This document shows positions 34,184 to 44,740 of a stretch of 64,000 nt of DNA, one piece after another. The stretch spans positions 19,046,712 through 19,110,711 of the forward strand of contig NC_030679.2 in the NCBI RefSeq assembly GCF_000004195.4. Reading direction: 5' to 3'. The notes beneath the pieces are model-generated. The model did no database searches. It was not told the DNA's origin and saw nothing but the letters and a program-made list of their open reading frames with translations. How positions within the stretch are numbered: the stretch's first letter is position 1; each line of letters starts with the position of its first letter. Both the position numbers and the translations under genes were made by a program. Source of the stretch: Xenopus tropicalis. Its lineage: Eukaryota > Chordata > Amphibia > Anura > Pipidae.

Positions 34184-35783
34184 GAGCCAAAAGAGGAAGT
34201 GTAAATAAAAAACAAACAAAAACAAGACACCCAAATAAAGTCACTAAATCAGCTTGCAACCCCCAAACTGCTTTAGAACTATTTATGAACATCAATAGTT
34301 TCTACTGTATGGATATATTTCACATTGTTAAAAGGGGATTATTGGGACCAAAGGTAAGAATTAGTGGTTTAATAGAAATGCTGTGATATATTCTCCCCAA
34401 TTTTTTTCAATTGGTCTTCATTTTACATTTTGTATAGTTATTGTTCTTCTTATGTTTTAATTGCTTATCTTCTGATTTTACAGGTAATCTTATTCTAAAC
34501 TTCCCCTGTAAGGCACTTAAGGTAACTGGGTCATCTGAAACTTTTATAAACCTACATTTTATTCAATATAAACAATGATTTGATAAATAAGTATACATGA
34601 CATTAGCACATGAGAGTCCCATTGCAATTGCAGCTTCAGTTATCAGGAAACAGTTGGCTCTGCTTCAAATTCAATTGTTCTAAATTTTACACAGTGCAAC
34701 GGATCGAACAAGAGCGCCTTAGTAGTGCTGCTGATGTGTATAATTGCCTGATACCCTGCCAAGTGTATGACTATAACCTCTCTCCCATCTTCCCACAAAT
34801 TGAACTTTGTCCTTCTTATTTCCTGGCTGCTTCTGTTAGTTACAAAGGTCTCCTAGACCTTGACATATGAAGAAGCTGTGCCCTAAAGTGTTAGTTTGCT
34901 CAGTGTCTATTAGTTTATAGCAACCAATCAGACATTTGCATACATAAAGAAGCAAACCAGCAAATATCAGCCCATTGGTTGCTGTTGGTTACTAGACCTT
35001 GTTGTGAATTTTACTACATTGTACTCTTAATGAAAAAACATACTGGTGTCTACAAATTGAGATGCTAATTATGAAGTTAGTACATATGATGTGCATTATA
35101 TTAAAGGGGGTCTTAACACAACTGTAAAACAATTATATTGTGCCCCTTAATTCTCTATAGAAGTTGCTGCAAAATGAGCTATTGAAAAGCTAAAACATGT
35201 TTCTATGTTAGATAGCAGAAAGATAAATGATACAGTGGTGGAAGATAGGAGTATGCCTTTGTATATGTAATTCAGGTCACCAACTTTGGGGAGCTGGGGT
35301 GTGCTATGAATGATATTACGGAGTGCATACATCAATTTCAATCTTGCAGTACAAAGCAAGGGTACTAATTCTGATAACTAGAAGGCTTCTTACCTCCAGT
35401 TCTGGATTGACAATGGTGTAAATTTAATTAACAGAAATTAAAAAGTGACTGGTACATGAAATGACTAAAATGTAAAGTAGAAAGCTACAAATCAAACTGC
35501 CTACTAAAGTATATCTCTGTGAAATCCAACATCAGGCTGTACCTCTTGCATCATGCCGAGAATAAGAATAAAAGCCTACATGCAGAACTCTGTGCCAACA
35601 TAAATAATTATCTCACTCTGAATAAAACCAAAATAGTCCCCACAGGGATTTTATATTCAGTGGTTTTGTAAAAAGAAAAAAAAAGAGTGAAAAAGCATTC
35701 AGAATATACATGGATACATTTAGACTCTGACTTTCTAAATATTCTTCCATAATACATGGTCGTGCTTTTAGGAAAGTCTAGTT

Positions 35784-36019
35784 CAGTGGTTTAAACCCCC
35801 GTCAGAGGGCCAACTTTTGGTCAGGGTCAATGTGAGCTTATAACATGGATACATATAAAAGGAAAACTTTGTTGTATCAGCCAATCAGCCATATTTCTAA
35901 GAATCTCTAGAGGAGAAAATTAATTTTCAGCTCCTACTTTTCACCCAAAATAGCCTTCAACTTGTTAAACTCCCCCCACCACTACTCCAGGTTCCAGTCC
36001 GACAGTTTGGGAACCACTG
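35784..36019. mobile_element. hAT-type MITE (CAGTGGTTTAAACC ends)
   Basis: The left end CAGTGGTTTAAACCCCC pairs with the right end GTTTGGGAACCACTG. The flanking octamers GTCTAGTT and TTCTAGAA share TCTAG in register (5 of 8), consistent with an eroded TSD. The interior contains CCAATCAGCCATATTTCTAA, reminiscent of the CAGCCATAGTTCC block in the duplication at 20328-20860. Confidence 0.65.
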
Positions 36020-36621
36020 TTCTAGAACATTAGAACTGCCTCTTTTGATTCAACACTAGCCATTCTACCCAAAGCCTCCGCAAAGGTTTGATTGACTTCT
36101 GTAAATGTGTGGGCACTACAGTGATAGATTCAATAGACCAATTCATCCAACTAGGAGCATGCATAAGGAAATGTCTTTGTGGAACTGTGAAGTGCTACAG
36201 TTCCACCAACTGATCCTCCCTAGCAGCCTCCAGGTTGATCTGTGTTTATTAGTCATTTATATGTGGGTGGACAAACAGTACTAATAACCAGAGCACAATT
36301 TTGGTAAGGTCCCCTAGGCTAAAAAATACACTGTTGTCAATTAATTATTAGATATGACCTGGGGCAATTTAGTGAATCTTCCCACCCCAGCAAGCAGCCA
36401 CTGACCACCAATGCATGCAAGGGAGAAGAGGAGAAAAGAAGAGAACAATCGAATGGAATGGAAGCCAGAACAGGCCTGTGATGAGGCATCACGCTACCAC
36501 TCTCAACTGTGTGGCACCTTATTGGATGCAGGCCCCAGCTGGGCAAATAGGTAAAACTAATCTAAAATCAGCCTTGCTAATACTTGGCCAATCCAACTGA
36601 ATATTGGTTGGATATTATTAA

Positions 36622-37031
36622 AGGAACAGTAACACCAAAAAATGAAAGTGTATAAAAGTAACTAAAATATAATGTGCTGCTGCCCTGCACTGGTAAAAGT
36701 TGTGTGTTTATTTCAGAAAGTCTACTATAATTTATATAAATAAGCTGCTATGTAGCCATGGGGGCAGCCATTCAAAGGAGAAAAGGCACAGGCACATAGC
36801 AGATAAAACACTATTGTATTCTACAGAACTTATCTGTTATCTGCTATGTAACCTGTGCCTTTTCTCCTTTTTTCCAGCTTGAATGGCTGCCCCCGTGGCT
36901 ACACAGCAGCTTATTATATAAATTATAGTAGTGTTACTGTAGCAAACACACCAGTTTTACCAGTGCAGGGCAACAGTGCATTATATTTTTATTACTTTAA
37001 AGCTCTTTCATTTTTTGGTGTTACTGTTCCT
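36622..37031. mobile_element. T2-type (Kolobok) palindromic MITE
   Basis: TTAA at 36618-36621 and 37032-37035 flanks a 410-bp palindrome. The ends are AGGAACAGTAACACCAAAAA and its complement TTTTTGGTGTTACTGTTCCT. Arms of about 180 bp pair almost throughout, for example CCATGGGGGCAGCCATTCAA against TTGAATGGCTGCCCCCGTGG. The terminal sequence and TTAA target match the T2-MITE family described in Xenopus. Confidence 0.88.
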
Positions 37032-37039
37032 TTAAGGCC

Positions 37040-38530
37040 ATGTTTGGCCAGCCCACAAGATGTTTCTTCCCATGGACTTGAACTGCAGTTGCTGCAAGGT
37101 GCACTTCTAAGCTGATTATCAAGCAGAACCTAGTGTTTTTGAGTAACATTAAAAGCTAAAGAGACCCAAAGGCTTTTCTTTAACAATATTAGTAAAGCAA
37201 GACTCGGCAAGACAAGGCAGGGAAACTCCTTCTCACCACCAACAGTAGCTAATCATCAATTAAAGAGGAAGCTGCTGACAAGGATAATAAATACTCTTAA
37301 TCAACAAACACAAGATCTACATATAAATGAAAGATTCACAACTCTCAGAAAAGAAATCAATACACACAATCAATAGAAGAAGCTATTAAATCTATAATTA
37401 GATGATACATTACAGTAACTGTCAACAGATGCCATAAAGTATCTTTAATAGGTATTTACAGTATACCACTGGTACACAAAATGAATTTCCCATACTTCCA
37501 ATTCTTTTATTTGTCTGATGAAAAAAGAAGGAAAACCTTTCTAAATCACTTTGTTTTGGGTTAGACAATCCAAAACTAAATACAGATGTCACTCTCTGGT
37601 TGTGCTTCATCCTGTTATTAAACATAGACTAAGAGCTGTGCATATTGTTTGTCTATAGAGTGTAATAAAGGATGGCCATAGCAAACAAAAACAATATACT
37701 GAATTCCTCCAGCATTAATTACATTAATAACAAGTTGACAGAGCAGAAAGGTTTCTCATTGGATGATCCTCTTGCATTAAGCAGGCATATGACCATGGAG
37801 AGCTAGGAAAACTTAGTTTACTGGGGGAAATATCCATCCGCCTTGTTGCTGGACTTCAGCTCCCACTGTGACCATTTCTGCTTGCATGTAATCTTGGGTG
37901 GTAATTTAACCGAGTCTTTGGAGATTCCATTGAATTGCAGTTTAATTTGGATATGAGTTCATGCTCCTATACCATCAGCATTTATAGAAGCCACAGCTTA
38001 GATCAGCTTTGAAATCTGACCAAAAACTGCCAGGTCAGCGTGAGTATGACCACTTTTGGTGCTGTTCTGGTAGACTAGACCATTTCTGGAAAGACTGAAG
38101 GGTAAATCCAAAGTGTAACTTGCTTTCAGGAGGATTTAGAACAATTAATTTGCCTGAAACCAACCCCTCTCTTTCAGAGGTGATGGTGCTGCCCATTAAT
38201 GTACAGGACTTGGTGCTCTGAGAGTATTTTGAGGTTGCTGGTCAGCAGTTGCACATCTGTTGCTAGGTTGTCACACCCTTTAGCAAAAGGGAAACTCATA
38301 TTATTAATATTCATCATAATGCATTAACTATTGGGTTGCCAGCTAACTCCTTTAAAATAGCCCCCAAAAACATCCTACATGTTGAAATGGTTAATTAGCA
38401 TTTAATTTATATGTAAGCATCTGCATTAATTGATAACTAGACAATGAGCATTTAGGGCGGTTATATAATAAAAAGCACTATGTTTGCCCAGGAGCAGTAA
38501 CCCATAGCAACCAAAGGATGCTGCTCTTAG
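37040..38530. other. non-coding stretch
   Basis: No gene is recognised. Near 38485-38515, TTTGCCCAGGAGCAGTAACCCATAGCAACC is split here as a fragment of the palindromic element at 50931-51086. Confidence 0.4.
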
Positions 38531-38540
38531 TGCCCCCTAA

Positions 38541-38771
38541 CCAAGTAGTTCTTTTTGAATTCCTGACTTGGTGGCAAGTTTTGGTTTAATAAAAACAAGA
38601 TTTACTACCAAATAAAGCCCCCTATAAGCTGATAGTGTGCATAGAGGCTATCTAATAGCCAATCTTAGCCCTTATTTGGCACCTACATGAACTTTTATGA
38701 TGCTTGTGTTGCTCTCCAAGTCTCTTTACATTTGTCTGTGGCTCACAAGTAAGAAAGGTTGGGGTCCCCTG
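38541..38771. mobile_element. 5'-truncated relative of the 3041-3300 hAT MITE
   Basis: From GAATTCCTGACTTGG to GGTTGGGGTCCCCTG it follows 3041-3300 base for base with scattered changes, including AACAAGATTTACTACCAAAT. It carries an extra 35-bp piece around 38655 absent from the first copy. The left CAGTG terminus is missing. Confidence 0.75.
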
Positions 38772-40055
38772 CTTTAGTGAATCTGCTGTTCCTTTTTAAG
38801 AACCACTGGTGACCAAAAATTGTAAAAGAAAATCTTTATAAGAGTTAGAGTTCAGCCTAGAGATCCTTTACCTCCACGATTTTGCAAGGGCCCAGCCCAG
38901 TGGCATATGTCAGTGCTTTACCTAAAGAGCGTAAAGAGTTAATATACAGTATCCTATATCTATAGTTCTACAGACACATTTATCAAACCTGAAACGTGTG
39001 TCAATTTGGCAGAACGTGTATGACTGCATTGAGCCATCTGTGCACTATCATGCATCTGAATCCTGACTCCGCTATGCAATTTTCTGCACTAGAACAAATC
39101 ATTGCAATGTGGAAAATCCAAACCGAGTGGTAAAAATGAACAAGGATAAATTAACCCCTCTGGTGTTATGGGCAACGCTGTTATATGCATCCTCCATTTA
39201 CTTAAGAGAGAAAAAACCGGACCAGCACAAGTCTCCAACAAACATATTCACAGCTGGTGTACATTTCACAATATCAATTATATATGTAGTAAACAGCACC
39301 ATTTGCATGTAGGGATGTAGCGAACCTTAAAAAAAATGTTCGCGAACTTTCGCCGAAAAGTGCGAACGTTCGCGAACTTTGCGAACCCCATAGACTTCAA
39401 TGGGAAGGCGAACTTTAAAACCTAGAAAAGCAATCTCTGGCCAGAAAACTGATTTTAAAGTTGTTTAAAGGGTGCCACGCCCTGGACAGTGGCATGCAGG
39501 AGGGGCATCAAGGGCAAAAATTTCTCTGAAAAATACGTTGTTGACACAGCGTTGCGTTTTGTGCTGTTAAGGGGAGAAAACACACTACATTCCTAAACTT
39601 ATGTAATAAACTGCTTTAAAAAGTCCGGCATCTACATTCCAATCAAGTCGTGTAAAGGTTACGGCCGGTTCACACGCAAAGACAAAACGCCGCGTTTACT
39701 GCAACGAAAAAAAACGCAAAAAGCTTTAATGATACTGTCAAGTGTGCGAATATTAGTTTTTACTAGTTGCTTGTCACCTCCAGGACGTTCGTCCCGTCGG
39801 TGGGAATATTTCTGTAGTGGTGTGTTTAGCAGTCACCGTGCTTGTGCGCACGTGCATGGTCAGGCAGAGGTAATTCAATGTACAGTAACGTGAACCAAAA
39901 AACACTGATTCTGCAGTGTGGGCCCAGGTTTGTCCTACCTTTTCGATCACCTGTGGTGACCATAAAAGATACGATTTTGCCGCCGTTGCAGAACCCTGAA
40001 AAATCAGGAATGTGTACATTCCTAAAAAATTATGGTTTTTTTGTTGCAGCCACTG

Positions 40056-41345
40056 AAGCACAGAGGACAGAAAAAATATGTTAGATAGATGGTATCATAA
40101 CCAATCCTGAGGCAGAACCTTTAAAAAATCGAAGATAGCGTACCAAGCACAGAAGACAGAAAAAATATCTTAGATAGATGGTATCATAACCATGCCCCAG
40201 GCAAACCCTTTCAAAGAACTAAGATAGGGTGACAACAAGCACAGAAGACATTAAAAACATCAAAGCTAGATGGTATCATAACCATGCCCCAGCCAAACCC
40301 TTTCAAAGAACTCAGATAGGGTGACAACAAGCACAGAAGACATTAAAAACATCAAAGCTAGATGGTATCATAACCATGCCCCAGCCAAACCCTTTCAAAA
40401 AACTCAGATAGGGTGACAACAAGCACAGAAGACATTAAAAACATCAAAGCTAGATGGTATAATAACCATGCCCCAGCCAAACCCTTTCAAAGAACTCAGA
40501 TAGGGTGACAACAAGCACAGAAGACATTAAAAACATCAAAGCTAGATGGTATCATAACCATGCCCCAGCCAAACCCTTTCAAAGAACTCAGATAGGGTGA
40601 CAACAAGCACAGAAGACATTAAAAACATCAAAGCTAGATGGTATCATAACCATGCCCCAGCCAAACCCTTTCAAAGAACTCAGATAGGGTGACAACAAGC
40701 ACAGAAGACATTAAAAACATCAAAGCTAGATGGTATCATAACCATGCCCCAGCCAAACCCTTTCAAAGAACTCAGATAGGGTGACAAGCACAGAAGACAT
40801 TAAAAACATCAAAGCTAGATGGTATCATAACCATGCCCCAGCCAAACCTTTTCAAAGAACTCAGATAGGGTGACAACAAGCACAGAAGACATTAAAAACA
40901 TCAAAGCTAGATGGTATCATAACCATGCCCCAGCCAAACCCTTTCAAAGAACTCAGATAGGGTGACAACAAGCACAGAAGACATTAAAAACATCAAAGCT
41001 AGATGGTATCATAACCATGCCCCAGCCAAACCCTTTCAAAGAACTCAGATAGGGTGACAACAAGCACAGAAGACATTAAAAACATCAAAGCTAGATGGTA
41101 TCATAACCATGCCCCAGCCAAACCCTTTCAAAGAACTCAGATAGGGTGACAACAAGCACAGAAGACATTAAAAACATCAAAGCTAGATGGTATCATAACC
41201 ATGCCCCAGCCAAACCCTTTCAAAGAACTCAGATAGGGTGACAACAAGCACAGAAGACATTAAAAACATCAAAGCTAGATGGTATCATAACCATGCCCCA
41301 GCCAAACCCTTTCAAAGAACTCAGATAGGGTGACAAGCACAGAAG
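40056..41345. repeat. 92-bp tandem array inside the hAT, 3' of transposase
   Basis: Units carry GCACAGAAGACATTAAAAAC, AAAGCTAGATGGTATCATAA, CCATGCCCCAGCCAAACCC and AACTCAGATAGGGTGACAAC. GACAAC starts at 40231, 40323, 40415, 40507, 40599 and 40691, giving a 92-bp period. Two more diverged units precede these (from 40056) and seven more follow, giving about 14 in all. Units at 40783 and 41332 share the same 3-bp deletion (GACAAGCAC). The units are otherwise almost identical, implying recent amplification or homogenisation. Confidence 0.95.
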
Positions 41346-41508
41346 AGTAGAAGAGAGAAAAATTCAGGATTTACCTGTCCAAAAAGTTTGGCTTACAATT
41401 AAGCCAGTAGGATTTGCACCCTAGTTTGTACGGTGATGGAGGAGGACGGTAAAGGACAGCTGTGTGTGGTGTCAAGCGGCATGCAGAGAAGGACAGCTGC
41501 ATGGGCAG

Positions 41509-42150
41509 TCAGAACAAGTCTTCCGGCGTGCAGTAACCCTCCGAGATCCATGCCTCATTCATTTTAATAAAGGTCAGGTAATCAACACTTTTGTGACCTA
41601 GGCGAGTTCTCTTCTCAGTTACAATCCCTCCTGCTGCACTAAAGGTCCTTTCTGAGAGGACACTTGAGGCAGGGCAAGACAACAGATTTATGGCAAATTG
41701 TGACAGCTCTGGCCACAGATCAAGCCTGCGCACCCAGTAGTCCAGGGGTTCATCGCTCCTCCGAGTGTCAATATCTGCAGTTAATGCCAGGTAGTCCGCT
41801 ACCTGCCGGTTGAGGCGTTCTCTGAGGGTGGATCCAGAAGGGTCCTGGCGCTGCCTTGGACTGAAAAAACTTTGCATGTCTGACGTTACAGAGTGGCCAA
41901 AGTGCATTGTCCTTGCAGGTGTGCTCGTGGGAGGATTACCGGCACCTCTGCCCCTGGAATGTGGAGTGACATCACCCTTAAAAGAATTGTACAACATGTT
42001 TTGCAGGCTGGTTTGGAAATGCAGCATCCTTTCGGACTTGTGGTACGTTGGTAACATTTCTGCCACTTTATGCTTGTAACGAGGGTCTAGTAGCGTTGCC
42101 ACCCAGTACAGGTCCTTCTCCTTAAGCCTCTTGATGCCTTCAACAGGCAT
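41509..42150 (-). CDS. hAT transposase, C-terminal part (dimerization domain)
   Basis: Of 213 codons, residues 11-27 read EKDLYWVATLLDPRYK, the conserved LDPR(Y/F)K segment of hAT transposases. Residues 133-200 form the hAT C-terminal dimerization domain: DEPLDYWVRRLDLWPELSQF, then LSCPASSVLSERTFSAAGG, then KRTRLGHKSVDYLTFIKMN. The glutamate of the SERTFS motif (residue 167) is probably the third catalytic carboxylate, by analogy with hAT enzymes. The frame overlaps the preceding one by about 60 bases with a one-base shift, so the methionine at 42150 is not a true start. The true protein reads through from 42087-43703. The C-terminus GYCTPEDLF and stop at 41509 look natural. Confidence 0.9.
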   Translation of the reverse strand: MPVEGIKRLKEKDLYWVATLLDPRYKHKVAEMLPTYHKSERMLHFQTSLQNMLYNSFKGDVTPHSRGRGAGNPPTSTPARTMHFGHSVTSDMQSFFSPRQRQDPSGSTLRERLNRQVADYLALTADIDTRRSDEPLDYWVRRLDLWPELSQFAINLLSCPASSVLSERTFSAAGGIVTEKRTRLGHKSVDYLTFIKMNEAWISEGYCTPEDLF

Positions 42151-43703
42151 GACAGCATGAAAGACCCCATTCTCACAAGGTTGGATGCAGAGGTATCCAT
42201 CTCCCCTTCCTCGTTATCAAGGACTACGTCCTCATCCACCACCGTCTCCTCCCCCCAGCCACGTACAAGACCAGGGCTCCACAAAAGGTGACCACAAGCC
42301 CCCTGGGAAGCCTGCTCCTGTTGGTCTTCTGCCTCCACAAAGCCACCTTCCTCCTCTGACTCCGCTTCTGACACCTCTCCCTGCGTTGCAGCAGGTGCCT
42401 GGGAACGTTCTGGTGATTCCGCCCAGAAATCAGGCTCTTGGTCACGCTGGTCTACAGCGTCATCTGTCACTCGTCGCACAGCACGCTCAAGAAAAAAAGC
42501 AAAGGGTATTAGGTCGCTGATGGTGCCTTCAGTGCGACTAACCATATTTGTGACCTCGTCAAAAGGGCGCATCAGCCTGCAGGCATCGCGCATAAGCACC
42601 CAGTAACGGGGGAAAAAAATCCCCAGCTCTGCAGATCCAGTCCTACCACCCAGTTCAAATAGGTATTCATTGATGGCTCTTTGTTGTTGCAGCAGACGTT
42701 CAAACATCATTAGCGTGGAATTCCAGCGAGTCTGGCTGTCGCAAATTAAACGCCTGACTGGCAAGTTGCGCTGAATGTCAGCAAGGCGTGCCATGGCTGT
42801 GTAGGAACGTCTGAAATGGCCAGACACCTTCCTGGACTGCCTGAGAATGTCCTGCAATCCTGGGTACTTCGAGACAAACCGTTGGACTATCAAATTTAAA
42901 ACATGTGCCATGCAGGGCACATGTGTTAAATTGCCCAGTCTCAGTGCTGCCAACAGATTGCTTCCGTTGTCACACACCACTTTTCCAATTTTCAGTTGGT
43001 GTGGGGTCAGCCACCGATCGGCCTGTGAGTGCAGAGATGACAGGAGTACAGATCTGGTATGGTTTCTACTTTCCAGGCACGTCATGCCCAAGACAGCATG
43101 ACAACGGCGTACCTGGCACGTCGAATAGCCTATGTGGAGCTGGGGGTGCACAGGTGTGGAGGAGGACACAGCAGCAGAGGAGGAAGAAGCCGAGGAAGAA
43201 GCCAAGTTAGAAGACGACTTAGAAGACGACTTAGAAGACGAGTTAGAGAGCAAAGGAGGAGTAGAGGTGGTGGCAGACCCGCATGCAACCCGTGGCAGTG
43301 ACACCAACTCCACTGTTGTTGAACCACGCATTCCCTGCTTCCCAGCCATCACCAGGTTCACCCAGTGGGCAGTGTAGGTGACATACCTGCCCTGACCATG
43401 CTTGGAGGACCATGTGTCAGTAGTCATATGGACCTTTGCCCCAACACTAAATGACAGAGATGCGGTGATTTGGCTCTGCACATGCTGGTACAGGTGTGGT
43501 ATTCCCTTCTGTGAAAAAAAATTGCGGCTGGGTACCTTCCACTGCGGTGTCCCAATTGCTACAAATTGGTGGAAAGCCTCAGAGTCCACCAGCTGGTATG
43601 GTAAAAGCTGGCGGGCTAAGAGTGCAGACAATCCAGCTGTCAGACGCCGGGCAAGGGGATGACTCGGAGGCATTGGTTTCTTACGCTCAAACATGGCCCT
43701 CAC
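42087..43703 (-). CDS. hAT transposase, catalytic core part
   Basis: 538 codons are open from a GTG that is not a real start, since the frame is already open upstream through a Pro/Ser linker (PSQPPSTPPSSSCSSAPS). Landmarks are MTTDTWSSKHGQ with Asp96, VVCDNGSNLLAAL with Asp245 (first and second acidic residues of the RNase H-like core), HVPCMAHVLNLIVQ (conserved hAT Cys/His box) and SQTRWNSTLMMFERLL (conserved Trp). A serine-rich insert at residues 153-182 includes an SSSK repeat. An acidic tail (EAESEEEGG, DEDVVLDNEEGEMD) precedes the end. The frame is lost at about 42105-42185, where the adjacent frame takes over with VATLLDPRYK. A single base change in length would explain this. Confidence 0.9.
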   Translation of the reverse strand: MRAMFERKKPMPPSHPLARRLTAGLSALLARQLLPYQLVDSEAFHQFVAIGTPQWKVPSRNFFSQKGIPHLYQHVQSQITASLSFSVGAKVHMTTDTWSSKHGQGRYVTYTAHWVNLVMAGKQGMRGSTTVELVSLPRVACGSATTSTPPLLSNSSSKSSSKSSSNLASSSASSSSAAVSSSTPVHPQLHIGYSTCQVRRCHAVLGMTCLESRNHTRSVLLSSLHSQADRWLTPHQLKIGKVVCDNGSNLLAALRLGNLTHVPCMAHVLNLIVQRFVSKYPGLQDILRQSRKVSGHFRRSYTAMARLADIQRNLPVRRLICDSQTRWNSTLMMFERLLQQQRAINEYLFELGGRTGSAELGIFFPRYWVLMRDACRLMRPFDEVTNMVSRTEGTISDLIPFAFFLERAVRRVTDDAVDQRDQEPDFWAESPERSQAPAATQGEVSEAESEEEGGFVEAEDQQEQASQGACGHLLWSPGLVRGWGEETVVDEDVVLDNEEGEMDTSASNLVRMGSFMLSCLLKASRGLRRRTCTGWQRY

Positions 43704-43767
43704 AGAAACTTGGCTGGGGGCAGATGAGCAGGAACTGGAAGGCGGAGTGGAGGGTGGTTGAGACGGG

Positions 43768-44703
43768 TCAAGGACAGCAGAGGTAGAGCAGTAAGATGCT
43801 GGAGCAGAAGGAGGGTGGCTTAGCTTGGCTGCTGCCTTTGAGGTGTTGCTCCCATAGTGCTTTGTGTTTGGCGTTCATGTGCCTTCGCATAGCAGTTGTA
43901 CCTAAGTGGGTGTTGGGCTTCCCAAGACTCAGTTTCTGACTGCACTCATTGCAAATTACAGCGCTTTTGTCAGAGGCACACACATTAAAAAAATGCCACA
44001 CTGCTGAGCCTTTTGATGTGGGCTTTCTAGCAGTAACAGTAGAAGTTGGCGGGTGCGTTGGCTGGCTGACCACAGGTGCCGATTCATGTTGTTGCCCTAC
44101 TGTTCCCTGGGAGCTGTCCCTGCTTCTTCTAAGTCTTATTCTCCTCCTGCCTCTCTGACTCTCCGTCTCTCCATCTGAACTATCCTCCTCTTGCTCTCTT
44201 CTTGTGGGCACCCACAAAATATCACTCTCCTCATCATCATTCTCCTCAGATGCATCAATTTCTTCTGACAGCTCACAGAAGACAGCAGCAGCGGGGACCT
44301 CATCACACCTTATGTCCATCTCTGTTGTGTTGCCTGCCTGAATTATGATATCTGGTGTAACGTCCGTATCTCCTTCATCTTCTTCTGGCAATAATGGTTG
44401 CGCATCACTCAGTTCAACAAACTCATGAGTAAATAACTCCTCTGACTCCAGTGAAGAAGGGGCGGCGGTGGCGGAGAAAGTGGTACGTGGGGTGCCCATA
44501 GCAGAGGAGGATGAGGATGTTGTGGCAAAGTTAGAAACAGTAGAGGATGGGGTGTGCTGTGTAAGCCAGTCAACTACCTCTTCAGCATTTTGGGAGTTCA
44601 GGGTAAGTGCCTTCGGAAAACTGGGCAATTTCCTAGGGCCACAGGATATCATAGCAGCACGGCCCCTAGTGCCTCTGCGTGGCGGCCTGCCTTTGCCTGG
44701 CAT
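43768..44703 (-). CDS. hAT transposase, N-terminal part with BED zinc finger
   Basis: 311 codons start at ATG 44703 (MPGKGRPPRRGTRGR, basic). An AEEVVDWLTQH segment, a Ser/Thr tract and a strongly acidic region (100-180) follow. A basic patch (RGRRRIRLRRSR, 184-195) precedes a BED-type zinc finger at 229-280: SKGSAVWHFF, Cys251-x2-Cys254, and His275-x4-His280. BED fingers bind DNA in many hAT transposases. After residue 280 the other frame reads on in a linker (GSNTSKAAAKLSHPPSAP), while this frame runs into KALWEQHLKG and a stop. A single-base frameshift near 43850 therefore separates it from the core. The start lies about 40 bp downstream of the 168-bp array. Confidence 0.88.
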   Translation of the reverse strand: MPGKGRPPRRGTRGRAAMISCGPRKLPSFPKALTLNSQNAEEVVDWLTQHTPSSTVSNFATTSSSSSAMGTPRTTFSATAAPSSLESEELFTHEFVELSDAQPLLPEEDEGDTDVTPDIIIQAGNTTEMDIRCDEVPAAAVFCELSEEIDASEENDDEESDILWVPTRREQEEDSSDGETESQRGRRRIRLRRSRDSSQGTVGQQHESAPVVSQPTHPPTSTVTARKPTSKGSAVWHFFNVCASDKSAVICNECSQKLSLGKPNTHLGTTAMRRHMNAKHKALWEQHLKGSSQAKPPSFCSSILLLYLCCP

Positions 44704-44740
44704 TTTTTTTATTTTTACAAAACAACAACAACTTGGGTGA

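Noticed and set aside
40056..41345. Regular repeats resembling a CRISPR array
   Set aside because: The units abut without unique spacers, are 92 bp long, and lie inside a eukaryotic transposon.
43059..43377. Arg/Glu-rich plus-strand frames opposite the transposase
   Set aside because: They are the antisense of the serine-rich codon run in the transposase.
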